Source: Pinibacter sp031553495 (GTDB lineage: Bacteria > Bacteroidota > Bacteroidia > Chitinophagales > Chitinophagaceae). From it: 64,000 nucleotides of DNA. The notes under the pieces were generated by a model. That model was not told the origin of the DNA. It made no database searches and saw nothing but the letters and a program-made list of their open reading frames with translations. The DNA lies in NCBI GenBank assembly GCA_031553495.1, contig JAVBLN010000006.1, forward strand, positions 1 through 64,000, read 5' to 3'. The position numbers were made by a program, and so were the translations under genes. This document shows, piece by piece, positions 1 to 9,155 of the stretch. Numbering within the stretch: position 1 is the first letter of the stretch; each line of letters starts with the position of its first letter.

Positions 1-453
1 GTTATAAAAATGTATTTGCTAGAAAACCTGTTATTTACTTAAACACCTGAAAATAAGGAATCCCACTGTAGCCAATAGTAAAGTATGCAGCCGCTAAAGC
101 GATGAATAGCATTCCCTTTGCTGAAGTCACAGTAGTACAAAAGCTTAACCAGGGCGCCCCCCGCGATCGGGCCCAAATAATTTGAAATTTGAGATTTGAG
201 ATTTGAAATGCTGTTGATCGAGTTTGATTTATAGTTTTCGACCATACCAATAATTATTGAATTTTACCTTTCCTTTGATTTTTCATCATACAGCACTCTC
301 AACTCTCAACTCTCAATTCTCCACTAAATAAGGGTGTGCTTTTTGTTTCTTTTTGCACAAGCAAAAAGAAAAAGACTTTGTAAATGAAATGTTGAAATCC
401 GTAAACGATATTCCTTTGCGAACTAAATACTTAATCCTAAAGATTTTTACAGC
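1..453. other. Intergenic left edge with 7-bp repeats and a possible gene remnant
   Basis: No convincing intact gene is visible here. On the minus strand two overlapping short open frames end near 35-39. One of them closes with a hydrophobic tail (about 25 residues, including FIALAAAYFTIGYSGIPYF) that could be the end of a degraded membrane protein, but I do not recognise it. Degenerate heptamer tracts occur at about 182-210 (TTTGAGA type) and 297-321 (CTCAACT type), like those in other intergenic regions of this window. The stretch downstream of the sigma-factor gene shows no clear terminator hairpin. Confidence 0.3.
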
Positions 454-1056
454 CTAAAAAACATGAAGTACAATTTGCATACTGCCAATGAAAATGACCA
501 GTGCCGCCAGTATCTTTTTTAGTGCTTTTACCGACTGGTAAAGCAAATTGCGGGCAGCCTGGTAATTGATGTTCATAATTTCGCTCACTTCCTCGTAGCC
601 CAGGTTTTGGTAAAACTTAAGGTAAATAATTTCTTTCTGACGGCCGGTAAGATGTTGGAATGCGCCGGTTAAAATCTTTACCCGCTCCTCGTCGTTTTGT
701 TTTTCAACAAGAAAAGTTTCGTGGCTAAATTCAAAGATCAAATCTTCGGGAAGCATGCAGGTGGTAGTGTTATTTCTTTTTTTCAGGTTGCGCATCAGCT
801 TATACTTTAGCGCTTTCAGCAGGTAAGCCTTTACAGATATTATTTCCACCTGTTTTTTATTTTGCCATAATTCAATAAAAAGTTCCTGTATGGCGTCTTC
901 CAGCAAAGTGGCATCGTTGGTCATTTTCATGCCAAATTGAAACAGAGGTGAATAATGTTTTTCAAACAATTGTCCAAAAGCGTGCTGATCGCCGCTTTTA
1001 TAACGCTCCCATAGTGTTGTATCAGTTAGCTTTTCGGTCAAGTTTAATAATGGCAA
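454..1056 (-). CDS. ECF-type RNA polymerase sigma factor
   Basis: This 200-residue sigma-70 family protein is probably the alternative sigma factor that transcribes the adjacent SusC/SusD genes. Region 2 lies at about residues 26-90 and includes the helix DAIQELFIELWQ. Region 4 lies at about 136-180, with the helix-turn-helix YEEVSEIMNINYQAARN. The last 17 residues or so (LAALVIFIGSMQIVLHV) are strongly hydrophobic, so the protein may have a membrane-interacting tail. It is transcribed away from the FecR anti-sigma gene, the usual arrangement in Bacteroidota TonB-signalling loci. By family knowledge, FecR would hold it inactive until the receptor signals. The regulon is an inference from gene order. 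Confidence 0.9.
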   Translation of the reverse strand: MPLLNLTEKLTDTTLWERYKSGDQHAFGQLFEKHYSPLFQFGMKMTNDATLLEDAIQELFIELWQNKKQVEIISVKAYLLKALKYKLMRNLKKRNNTTTCMLPEDLIFEFSHETFLVEKQNDEERVKILTGAFQHLTGRQKEIIYLKFYQNLGYEEVSEIMNINYQAARNLLYQSVKALKKILAALVIFIGSMQIVLHVF

Positions 1057-1208
1057 ATAATGTTATACTAATCCGGCAGCCTTGTGAAAACAAAAGAAGT
1101 GTAAAAAATGGGTAGATGCAAAATTTTTCCTGAAAAAATGGTTACAAAAAATTAAAGATTGATACTATACTGGTAGAACATGTTTTTTAATCGGAATATT
1201 CTACCACG

Positions 1209-2177
1209 ATGGCGAACGTAAACGACATTTTATCGAACCAGCAATTTTTAGACTGGTATTTTGCAACAACCCCTGAAAGCATTGTTAATTGGGAGGTTAC
1301 GCTCGATAAACATCCGGAATGGCAACCGGCAGTAAAGGATGCGGTTGAATGGCTGCAAAGCATCCGGGTGGAAGAAAAGTCCCCGGACCGGGCACAGGTG
1401 AAAATGGCTTATAGTAAACTTCAGCATTCATTGAAAAGTAATGAAACCGAAGGCGTGGTGGTGTTTAGTAAACAGGTTAAGCGGTGGTGGTTTGCCTCTG
1501 CGGCCGCTGTGCTGTTGGCTTTTGCGGGTGTATGGTTTTTTAATGATGGTAAAAATAATTCTATTAACACGCGGTATGGTGAAATAAGTGAAAAGGTTTT
1601 GCCCGATGGATCGGAAGTTACGTTAAATGCGCATTCGGTTATTTCATATAAAAATGATTGGGAGAAAGGAAAAGAACGGGAAGTGTGGCTGAAAGGGGAA
1701 GCCTATTTTCATGTAAAGAGAACGCCTCGGCAAAGCAGGTTTATTGTACACACCGACAGGTTTGATATTGTTGTGACCGGCACACAATTCAACGTTGTTA
1801 ATCGTGAAGGAAAAACTAGTGTGTTGCTAAACGAGGGAAGCGTGACCATTAAAAGTATTGATGGAAAAGAAATAAAAATGTTGCCGGGCGACTATGTGGA
1901 AGTGAAGGATGAAAGCATTCAAAAAAGCGAGTTGCAAAATGCTAACCAGGTAACCGCATGGAAAGAAAAGAAAATGCTGTTTGATAGTACAACCATACAA
2001 GAGGCTGCGAAAATGATTGAAGAAACTTATGGCGTGAATGTGAAAATTGAAGAGAGCGCAGCCGCCAAAACCATTTCCGGTATAATGCCAAATGACAACC
2101 TTGATGTGCTGCTGCAGGCGCTGGATGCATCTGATTTTGTAATTGAAAAAACAGGAAATAACATTATTATAAAATAG
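1209..2177 (+). CDS. FecR family anti-sigma factor
   Basis: This 322-residue inner-membrane regulator has a cytoplasmic N-terminal part (1-90) that should bind the divergent ECF sigma factor. A single membrane helix follows at about 93-111 (WWFASAAAVLLAFAGVWFF). The periplasmic FecR domain begins near 118 with the hallmark run RYGEISEKVLPDGSEVTLNA. The C-terminal region (from about 255, LFDSTTIQEAAKMIEETYGV) is the small domain commonly found at the end of Bacteroidota FecR proteins. In this family the periplasmic domain senses the STN domain of a TonB-dependent transducer. That transducer is almost certainly the SusC-like receptor encoded next, which carries an STN domain. Confidence 0.92.
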   Translation: MANVNDILSNQQFLDWYFATTPESIVNWEVTLDKHPEWQPAVKDAVEWLQSIRVEEKSPDRAQVKMAYSKLQHSLKSNETEGVVVFSKQVKRWWFASAAAVLLAFAGVWFFNDGKNNSINTRYGEISEKVLPDGSEVTLNAHSVISYKNDWEKGKEREVWLKGEAYFHVKRTPRQSRFIVHTDRFDIVVTGTQFNVVNREGKTSVLLNEGSVTIKSIDGKEIKMLPGDYVEVKDESIQKSELQNANQVTAWKEKKMLFDSTTIQEAAKMIEETYGVNVKIEESAAAKTISGIMPNDNLDVLLQALDASDFVIEKTGNNIIIK

Positions 2178-2223
2178 TAATAGAATTTCAGGCAGTATAA
2201 TTTTATGCATATTTTTTTTGAGG

Positions 2224-2290
2224 ACCGGCGGTATTGCTACTATTAAGCATCGTTGTGTCACTCACTTGTACGGTAGTAATGCTATTCAGC
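2224..2290 (+). repeat. Interspersed repeat, subfamily A, between fecR and susC
   Basis: This copy begins ACCGGCGGTATTGCTAC, carries the core CATCGTTGTGTCACTCAC with the self-complementary GTGTCAC centre, and ends CGGTAGTAATGCTATTCAGC. The two ends are imperfect direct repeats of each other (CGGTAT.../CGGTAG...TATT). Eleven other copies in the window belong to the same subfamily. It sits between an anti-sigma gene and the receptor it should serve. Confidence 0.85.
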
Positions 2291-2344
2291 AAGTTGTAGC
2301 ATTCATGCACAAATTTATACTGCGTATTGTAATAGTATAGAAAC

Positions 2345-2362
2345 AACAGGTTACCACCTGTT
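2345..2362. promoter_or_regulatory. Small inverted repeat in the susC leader
   Basis: AACAGGT and ACCTGTT form a perfect 7-bp inverted repeat around a TACC loop, about 55 bp before the susC start codon. It could be an operator or a leader hairpin. Nothing further shows its role. Confidence 0.3.
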
Positions 2363-2415
2363 ACCATAAAAGAAGGAACAAAACTCAATAGTAACTGCCA
2401 AAAATTACCAAAAAA

Positions 2416-5400
2416 ATGAGAAAGAAATATTCTCTGCCTCATCTGTTTGGGTGCTTGCTAGCAGCCCAAATGCTGACTGTGTCAGCGGCTTATGCACAGA
2501 ATAGCTACTCTTATGCAAGAAATAATACAGTAACCCATAAAAATTCAAGCGGGTCGGCTGTCCAGGATTCCGGCTCCGAAAAAGCCCGATTGTTCACCGT
2601 TTTGAAAGAGTTGAATAAACAAAAGGGTGTTTACTTTCTTTTTTCTGAGCAATCTCTTGCCAACCAATTAGTAAAGCCACTTGGTGATACTAAAGCTTCA
2701 ACAGAAAAAATACTGGACGATGTTTTATTGAACACGGGAATAAAGTATAAAAAGATCAACGAGAGAACTTATGTAATACTATCGGATAAGGATAAACGAA
2801 AAACATCATTGAATTTTATTTCCGTAGAAGGAATTGAAATGACGTCTCCCTTAATTTTAGATCAGGTAACAATTGCAGATCCCATTACAGGAAAAGTGGT
2901 TGGGCCGGATGGCAAGCCCATCGCAAATGCCACCGTATCTGTAAAAGGAACTGTGAAGGGTACCGCCACAGATGCCAATGGTTTGTTTACCATCCAGGCC
3001 AAAAGAGGCGACGTGCTTGTCATTTCATATATTGGTCATACAACCCGGGAAATAACAATTAATAATGATGATGCCATTAATGTGTCACTTGTGGTTAACA
3101 ACCAGCAAATGACCGAAGTAGTGGTAACAGCGTTGGGTATACAAAAGCGGACCAAATCGCTTACCTATGCTACACAACAAGTGCAGGGCGATGAGCTTAC
3201 CCGTGCGAAGGATCCGAACATGATGAATGCTTTAGCCGGTAAGGCCGCAGGAGTTACTATTAATAAAAGCGCTTCCGGGCTTGGAGGATCAGTGAAAGTA
3301 CTTATACGCGGTAGCCGCTCTATTAATGGTAATAATCAGCCGCTGTATGTAATTGACGGTATGCCCATTTCCAATACCAATTCGGAACAGCCCGCTACTA
3401 CAATTGGCGGTACCAACGATGCCGGCGGACGTGATGCCGGTGATGGTATCTCAAACCTGAACCCGGATGATATAGAAACTATGAACGTACTGAAAGGTCC
3501 TGCCGCTGCTGCATTATATGGCACGCAGGCTGCCAATGGCGTAGTAGTGATCACTACAAAAAAAGGGAAAGCAGGCAGAACTGCAATAAACTTTAATTCA
3601 AATACTATTTTTGAAACACCCGCCTTATTGCCGAAGTTTCAAAACAGTTATGGCAGCGTGGCGGAAGATGGTACGGTGGCTGCCACCAGTTGGGGAAAAG
3701 CCATAAACGGAAGCGATGATTATGTAAAAGATTTTTTCCAAACCGGTATAACAGCTATCAATTCGGTTTCACTAAGTTCAGGTAATGATAAGAACCAGAC
3801 TTATCTTTCGTATGCCAATACTACAGCAAAAGGTATTATAGAAGGCAATAAGTTTTATAAGAACAATCTTAATTTCCGCCAGACTTCTTATTTCTTTAAT
3901 GACGCGTTGAAGGTGGACGGTAATGTAAATCTCATCGCGCAAAATGTAAAAAACAGGCCTACACCGGGCGGTTTCTATATCAATCCGTTGGTGGGACTGT
4001 ATCATTTCCCGCGTGGTGGAAATATCTCGCTATACAGAGATCATTATGAAAAATTTGATACCACACGCAACATGATGCTGCAAAACTGGTATAATGGTTA
4101 TAGCGATATGGATCAGAATCCATACTGGCTTACAAATAAAACACCGGCTGAAGACAAGCGTAACAGGGCTATAGCCAATCTTGCGTTAAGTTATAAACTG
4201 GGAGATCATTTTACTTTGCAGACACGTGGTATTTATGATTTTATCTCCGATGATTATAACCAAAAAATGTATGCGGGAACACATCCGTCATTAGCGGATA
4301 ACAATGGCCGTTATATTACGTTCACCAATCGTGAGAACAATATTTACGGTGATGTAATATTGTCTTACACGCAAAGATTTAAAAGTGATATATCCATCAG
4401 CGCGGTTGCCGGTGCCAGCATTACAGATACAAGAGCGAAAAATCTGCGTCTTGATTCAAGGCCCGGCGATTTGGTGTATGCCAACATATTTACCGTGCCC
4501 AATATGAACCTTAACGGCGGTTACATAGTAGAGAATAATATTCACAAACAAATGCAGTCGGTGTTTGCCATGGCGCAGGTTGGACTAAAGGACTTTTTAT
4601 TCCTTGATGTTTCCGGTCGTAACGACTGGTCTTCCACGCTTGCCTTTACCGAAAGTTTGCATAAAGGTTTTTTCTATCCTTCCATAGGCTTAACGGCTGT
4701 ATTAAGCGATATGTTTAAAATGCCGGGCTGGATCAGTTTTGGTAAAATAAGAGGAGCGTGGTCGCAGGTGGGTAACGACCTGGCGCCATACGTTAGCAAC
4801 AATACCGCGCAAACAATTAATGCAGGCGGTGTGAAAATGGATATTTCTTCGGCGCCATTTAGTGAGTTGAAACCCGAACAAACAAGATCGATTGAAGTGG
4901 GTACTGAATGGAGATTTTTTAATAATAGGTTAGGCATTGACGTTACATACTATAAAACCAATACCCGCAACCAGTTGTTTAGAATTAGTTCGGCGCCTTC
5001 TGCAAGATATCCGTTCTATTACGTTAATGGTGGTAACATACAAAACCAGGGTATGGAAGTAATGCTAAGCGCTACGCCTGTATCCGGCAAAGATTTTCAA
5101 TGGAAAACAAATGTGAATTATGCTTTCAATAAAAATGAAGTGTTAGAAATGCCGGCGGATATTCCTGTCTTTTATTTTGGTGAAAAAGGATCTAACAATT
5201 ACCAGATGCGTTTGGAAAAAGGCGGTTCTATTGGAGATATTTACGGACTTCCTTTCCAGAGAGACGCTCATGGTGATATAGAAACAAATGCTGAAGGAAT
5301 ACCGCTTAAAAGCAGCGGCGACTGGGTAAAACTGGCTAATTCCGCACCAAAATTCAACCTTGGATGGGCTAATACATTTACTTGCAAACAACTGGCGCTA

Positions 5401-5847
5401 TATGTATTGTTTGACGGAAGATTTGGCGGTAAAGTAATTTCCCTAACCCAGGCAGATCTTGATTTGGAAGGCGTTTCAAAGGTAACCGGCGATGCTCGCA
5501 ATACGGAATATGTAACTTTTGAAGGAAAACAAATAGATGATGTAAAGGGATTTTACGATATGGTGGGTGGCCGTTCCGGTATTACGGAATACTATGTATA
5601 TGATGCTACCATTGCGCGTTTAAGGGAATTATCTATTAGCTATTCTATTCCATCGCATGTGTTCAATAATAAAGTTGTGAAAGGAATCGATTTTGCTTTA
5701 ACCGGTAGAAACTTGTTTTACTTAACAAAGAAAGCGCCGTTTGATACAGATGCATCATTATCAACCGGCAACGATTTGCAGGGCGTGGATGTGTTTGGAA
5801 TGCCCGCTACCAGGACATTTGGTTTCAACATTAAATTGCTTCTTTAA
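2416..5847 (+). CDS. SusC/RagA-type TonB-dependent outer-membrane receptor with STN domain
   Basis: This 1143-residue outer-membrane importer has a signal peptide at about 1-27 (cleavage near AYAQ). An STN (secretin/TonB N-terminal) domain follows at about 55-122. Next comes a carboxypeptidase-regulatory-like domain starting ITGKVVGPDGKPIANATV, then the plug (from about 235, VVVTALGIQKRTKSL, with NGVVVITTKKG) and a long beta-barrel. In SusC transporters the STN domain contacts FecR and signals to the sigma factor, which fits the gene order here. SusD follows directly, so the pair should form the pedal-bin uptake complex. The substrate cannot be read from the sequence: no glycosidase, peptidase or other degrading enzyme is encoded nearby. 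Confidence 0.95.
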   Translation: MRKKYSLPHLFGCLLAAQMLTVSAAYAQNSYSYARNNTVTHKNSSGSAVQDSGSEKARLFTVLKELNKQKGVYFLFSEQSLANQLVKPLGDTKASTEKILDDVLLNTGIKYKKINERTYVILSDKDKRKTSLNFISVEGIEMTSPLILDQVTIADPITGKVVGPDGKPIANATVSVKGTVKGTATDANGLFTIQAKRGDVLVISYIGHTTREITINNDDAINVSLVVNNQQMTEVVVTALGIQKRTKSLTYATQQVQGDELTRAKDPNMMNALAGKAAGVTINKSASGLGGSVKVLIRGSRSINGNNQPLYVIDGMPISNTNSEQPATTIGGTNDAGGRDAGDGISNLNPDDIETMNVLKGPAAAALYGTQAANGVVVITTKKGKAGRTAINFNSNTIFETPALLPKFQNSYGSVAEDGTVAATSWGKAINGSDDYVKDFFQTGITAINSVSLSSGNDKNQTYLSYANTTAKGIIEGNKFYKNNLNFRQTSYFFNDALKVDGNVNLIAQNVKNRPTPGGFYINPLVGLYHFPRGGNISLYRDHYEKFDTTRNMMLQNWYNGYSDMDQNPYWLTNKTPAEDKRNRAIANLALSYKLGDHFTLQTRGIYDFISDDYNQKMYAGTHPSLADNNGRYITFTNRENNIYGDVILSYTQRFKSDISISAVAGASITDTRAKNLRLDSRPGDLVYANIFTVPNMNLNGGYIVENNIHKQMQSVFAMAQVGLKDFLFLDVSGRNDWSSTLAFTESLHKGFFYPSIGLTAVLSDMFKMPGWISFGKIRGAWSQVGNDLAPYVSNNTAQTINAGGVKMDISSAPFSELKPEQTRSIEVGTEWRFFNNRLGIDVTYYKTNTRNQLFRISSAPSARYPFYYVNGGNIQNQGMEVMLSATPVSGKDFQWKTNVNYAFNKNEVLEMPADIPVFYFGEKGSNNYQMRLEKGGSIGDIYGLPFQRDAHGDIETNAEGIPLKSSGDWVKLANSAPKFNLGWANTFTCKQLALYVLFDGRFGGKVISLTQADLDLEGVSKVTGDARNTEYVTFEGKQIDDVKGFYDMVGGRSGITEYYVYDATIARLRELSISYSIPSHVFNNKVVKGIDFALTGRNLFYLTKKAPFDTDASLSTGNDLQGVDVFGMPATRTFGFNIKLLL

Positions 5848-5872
5848 TCTTTCTATTTTAAACAATACGATT

Positions 5873-7468
5873 ATGAATCTAAATAAATGGAAAACAGGTT
5901 GTTTGGCATCAATTGCATTGGCAATGCTGATCACTTCCTGTACGAAGAATTTTGAAGAATACAATACTAACCCGGTTGGCGCATATCCGGATCAATTACA
6001 GGCCGATCATAATGATATCGGTGGGTATTATCCGCAGATACAGCAAGGCATTTTTTTCAATTATAATTTTGGTGCAGGAAAAGACTGGACTTACCAGCTT
6101 ACGCAAAATCTGAATGCTGATATTTTTTCCGGGTACATGGCCACCAGGCATAATTTTGCCAACGGCATAAACAATACTACTTACTTCCTGATGGATGGCT
6201 GGAACTATGCCGCGTGGGATTATACTTACTCTTACATAATGGTCCCTATTCGCCATGCGGAGCAAAAAACAAAAGGCGTGTATGACGATTTTTATGCAGT
6301 GGCGAAAATTCTTAAAGTGGAAGTAATGCACCGCATATCAGATCAATACGGGCCTATCGTGTACACACATTATGGCGAAGGTGTAACCGGTGGCGAATAT
6401 GATTCGCAGGAAGCCGCATACAACCAGTTCTTTCTTGATTTGACAGAAGCCGTTGGTTTGCTGGAAAAATATGTGAGTGATCATCCAACGCTAAAACCTT
6501 TTGAACGTTTTGATCTTGCTTATGGCGGCGATTATAAAAAATGGATAAAGTTTGCTAATTCACTGCGGCTCCGGTTGGCTATGCGCATTTCAAAAGTAAA
6601 TCCCGGTAAAGCCAAAACGGAAGCGGAAGCTGCAGTGGCTGATCCTGGCGGATTGATTACTGCAAATGATGATAACTTTACAATAAAAGGTCAGGGTTAT
6701 ACCAATCCTTTAGGGTCAATCAGTGGCAGTTGGAAAGACATTTCCATGAGTGCCAACATGGAATCTATATTAGGTGGATACAATGATCCGCGTGAAGCGA
6801 AATATTTTTTGCCCGCTACAGATCCTTTGGCTAATGGTGCATACAAAGGCATACGTTCCGGTATTCTTTATCCCGCGGAAGATACTTATATTAATCATTC
6901 GTTACTGAATATTACTACGGAAACTCCGGCTGTCTTGTTTACTGCCGCGGAAGTATCTTTTCTGCGTGCTGAAGGCGCATTACGTGAATGGAATATGGGA
7001 AGCGGCACAAGCGAAGACTATTACAAAGAGGGTGTCACTAAATCATTTCAACAATGGGGGGTCGGCGATGCTACTGCTTACCTTAGTTCAACGGCCACGC
7101 CATCTAACTACACCGATCTTTACCAACCCGGCACACTCAGTACCAATGCGGCTTCCAGCGTTACTCCCAAATGGAATGAAGGAGCAGGTTTCGATGTAAA
7201 GCTGGAAAAAATCATCACACAAAAATGGATTGCCGGTTTTCCGGAAGGTTGCGAAGCATGGGCAGAATGGCGTCGCACTGGCTATCCGAAGTTATTTAAA
7301 GTGCAGAAAAACGATAGCCAGGGTATAATAAGCACTAACGATGGCGTTCGCCGTTTAAATTTTTCTTCAACTGAAAGAGCTGCTAACCCTAATGGATATA
7401 CGGAGGCTGTTCAGTTGCTTGGAGGCGCAGATAATGGAGCCACCCGTCTGTGGTGGGATAAACCTTAA
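5873..7468 (+). CDS. SusD/RagB-type substrate-binding outer-membrane lipoprotein
   Basis: The open frame extends upstream into susC, but the start chosen here (MNLNKWKTGC) is the one that gives a proper lipoprotein signal, with lipobox LITSC and the lipidated Cys near residue 22. The protein is about 531 residues. The mature start TKNFEEYNTNP and the internal pattern (FANSLRLRLAMRISKVNP, TAAEVSFLRAEGALR, KWIAGFPEGCEAWAEWRRTGYP) are typical of the SusD-like group whose members lie next to SusC. The start codon is 25 bp after the susC stop, so the two genes are co-transcribed. It should cap the SusC barrel and bind the unknown ligand at the cell surface. Confidence 0.93.
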   Translation: MNLNKWKTGCLASIALAMLITSCTKNFEEYNTNPVGAYPDQLQADHNDIGGYYPQIQQGIFFNYNFGAGKDWTYQLTQNLNADIFSGYMATRHNFANGINNTTYFLMDGWNYAAWDYTYSYIMVPIRHAEQKTKGVYDDFYAVAKILKVEVMHRISDQYGPIVYTHYGEGVTGGEYDSQEAAYNQFFLDLTEAVGLLEKYVSDHPTLKPFERFDLAYGGDYKKWIKFANSLRLRLAMRISKVNPGKAKTEAEAAVADPGGLITANDDNFTIKGQGYTNPLGSISGSWKDISMSANMESILGGYNDPREAKYFLPATDPLANGAYKGIRSGILYPAEDTYINHSLLNITTETPAVLFTAAEVSFLRAEGALREWNMGSGTSEDYYKEGVTKSFQQWGVGDATAYLSSTATPSNYTDLYQPGTLSTNAASSVTPKWNEGAGFDVKLEKIITQKWIAGFPEGCEAWAEWRRTGYPKLFKVQKNDSQGIISTNDGVRRLNFSSTERAANPNGYTEAVQLLGGADNGATRLWWDKP

Positions 7469-7494
7469 ACATACATTTGGTAGTCAACTTTTGT

Positions 7495-7568
7495 CCATGA
7501 ATTACACTAATTGAACGAATGGAGTATATGAACAGAATAATAATTCGTTCAATTCGTGTAATTCGTGG
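7495..7568. terminator. Long imperfect inverted repeat after susD
   Basis: Arms at 7495-7520 and 7543-7568 are complementary over 26 bp with two mismatches, and an A/T-rich stretch follows. It could end the susCD transcript. Its arms are made of the degenerate heptamer-like sequence AATTCGT/AATTGAAC, so it may equally be a member of the intergenic simple-repeat population. Confidence 0.5.
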
Positions 7569-7585
7569 ATAAAAAAACTTTTAGC

Positions 7586-7593
7586 TACCTTCG
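7586..7593 (+). promoter_or_regulatory. Possible -7 promoter element (TACCTTCG) for trhO
   Basis: TACCTTCG is one base away from the Bacteroidota -7 consensus TAnnTTTG and lies about 90 bp upstream of the preferred trhO start. No clear -33 TTTG is seen. Confidence 0.3.
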
Positions 7594-7680
7594 AGGCGAA
7601 AAGGAAGTTTGGTTCACCCTGCAAGTGTCCAATCTATTTTTTATAAAACGATTATTCCGGATTTCGGAATTCAAATTTCT

Positions 7681-8709
7681 ATGACCATGTTACACAACCG
7701 AATCTCTCAAAAGGAGCTGAAAGAGCGTTTATTGCAAGAAGCGGAGCCTCGCACTACTATTTCTTTTTACAAATATTTCCATATTGCCGACCCGGATGTT
7801 TTCAGGAATGATATGTATAAAGCGCTGCATAATTTAAAAGTTTTCGGACGTATTTACGTTGCTCACGAAGGTATCAATGCGCAAATTAGTGTGCCTGTTG
7901 CAGCGTTAGAAAATCTTAAAGCCTATTTGTATAGTATAGGACCGTTAAATGGTTTGCGGCTGAATATTGCCGTAGACGATCACGGAAAATCTTTTTGGGT
8001 ACTGAAGATAAAAGTTCGTGAAAAAATTGTGGCCGATGGTATTTCCGATCCGTCATTTGATATGAGCAACAGGGGGAAATATGTGGATGCGGAAACTTTT
8101 AATGCCCTGGCAAATGACGCCGACACAATTATTGTGGATATGCGCAACCATTATGAATATGAAGTTGGACATTTTGTAAATGCCATAGAAATTCCCAGCG
8201 ATACTTTTCGTGAACAGTTGCCAATGGCGGCTGATATGATGAAGGAAAACAAAAGCAGGAACATTATTATGTATTGTACCGGCGGCATTCGTTGCGAAAA
8301 GGCCGGCGCTTATATGTTGCATAATGGCTTTAAAAATGTTTTTCATTTGGAAGGGGGCATCATACATTACGCTAACACCGTAAAAGAAAAGGGGCTGGAG
8401 AATAAATTTCTTGGTAAGAATTTTGTATTTGATGACCGGCTTGGCGAGCGCATTGGCAATGAAATTATTGCAAAATGTCATCAGTGCGGAAAGCCTTGCG
8501 ACACACATATAAACTGCGCAAATTCGGCATGTCATCTACTTTTTATCCAATGCGAAGAATGCGCACAGAAGTATAATAAATGCTGTAGTAGTAAGTGTCG
8601 TGATATTATTCATCTGCCGGAAGATCAACAAAAACAGTTGCGCAGGGGTATTAATAAAGGCCGTAATATTTTTAATAAATCAAAGTTGAAAAGACTTGCA
8701 AGTAATTAA
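7681..8709 (+). CDS. trhO: tRNA uridine(34) hydroxylase, rhodanese family
   Basis: The protein hydroxylates uridine 34 of certain tRNAs to 5-hydroxyuridine (formerly YceA). Strong matches to the known family include LHNRIS at the start, EPRTTISFYKYFHIADP, VFGRIYVAHEGINAQISVP and DMRNHYEYEVGHF. The rhodanese loop CTGGIRCEKAGAYM holds the catalytic Cys. A cysteine-rich tail has CHQCGKPCDTHINC, CEEC and CCSSKC. The open frame also runs from an upstream TTG at 7609, but the ATG at 7681 (MTMLHNRIS) aligns with the family N-terminus as I remember it (MPVLHNRIS). That choice gives about 342 residues. Confidence 0.93.
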   Translation: MTMLHNRISQKELKERLLQEAEPRTTISFYKYFHIADPDVFRNDMYKALHNLKVFGRIYVAHEGINAQISVPVAALENLKAYLYSIGPLNGLRLNIAVDDHGKSFWVLKIKVREKIVADGISDPSFDMSNRGKYVDAETFNALANDADTIIVDMRNHYEYEVGHFVNAIEIPSDTFREQLPMAADMMKENKSRNIIMYCTGGIRCEKAGAYMLHNGFKNVFHLEGGIIHYANTVKEKGLENKFLGKNFVFDDRLGERIGNEIIAKCHQCGKPCDTHINCANSACHLLFIQCEECAQKYNKCCSSKCRDIIHLPEDQQKQLRRGINKGRNIFNKSKLKRLASN

Positions 8710-8762
8710 TAATTAATAATGAATAATTAATAAGGTGCATGTAGGACAAGGTTTTCTGATTT

Positions 8763-8842
8763 CTGACCTCTGACCTCTGTTTTCTCTACTGCCAACTGCC
8801 TACTGATATCTGACCTCTGATCTCTGACCTCTTCTTTCAGTA
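8763..8842. repeat. Degenerate heptamer tract (TCTGACC type)
   Basis: The run is built from near-copies of TCTGACC / CTCTGAT, interrupted by CTACTGCCAACTGCC-type words. A period of 7 bp is visible by eye. Similar tracts flank the larger interspersed repeats elsewhere in the window. Confidence 0.6.
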
Positions 8843-9078
8843 CCAGCTTCAGTTTTTCATAGCATCATCGTTGCGTCGCAATCACTTCATCGGTAGTAAT
8901 GCTGTTCATCAGTTAAAATATTTCGGGCTTGTCTTTAGCCAGATGTCCTACACCTCAAAGGTGTAGGACATCTATGACACTTCAACCTGTAACTTGCAAC
9001 TTGTAACTTGCCCACTAATGTTCCTGCCGTACAAGTGAGTGACACAACGATGCTTAATAGTAGCAATACAGTTGGTTC
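8841..9078. repeat. Composite element: B repeat (+), hairpin, A repeat (-)
   Basis: A subfamily B copy (8841-8915, starting TACCAGC, core GTTGCGTCGCAA) faces a subfamily A copy in reverse (9011-9078, core GTGTCAC on the minus strand). Between them, 8941-8973 is a 15-bp perfect stem (AGATGTCCTACACCT) with loop CAA. The order is the exact mirror of the elements at 30700-30940 and 49213-49519. Because the two ends are related and inverted, the whole behaves like a small element with imperfect terminal inverted repeats. Confidence 0.75.
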
Positions 9079-9155
9079 CCCCAAAAAAACTTTACGCAGT
9101 ATTACCGTACTCAACGAATAAGTGAATGCAGGTGAAATATCAATATGGATAAAGC

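Noticed and set aside
35..250. Two minus-strand open frames at the left edge
   Set aside because: Short, overlapping in different frames and partly made of simple repeat. Neither matches a family I know.
5741..5872. Extended susD frame overlapping susC
   Set aside because: It would bury the lipoprotein signal 44 residues inside. The internal ATG gives a proper lipobox.
7609..7680. Upstream TTG start extending trhO by 24 codons
   Set aside because: The family N-terminus aligns with the ATG at 7681. The extension has no conserved residues and lies very close to the promoter-like element.
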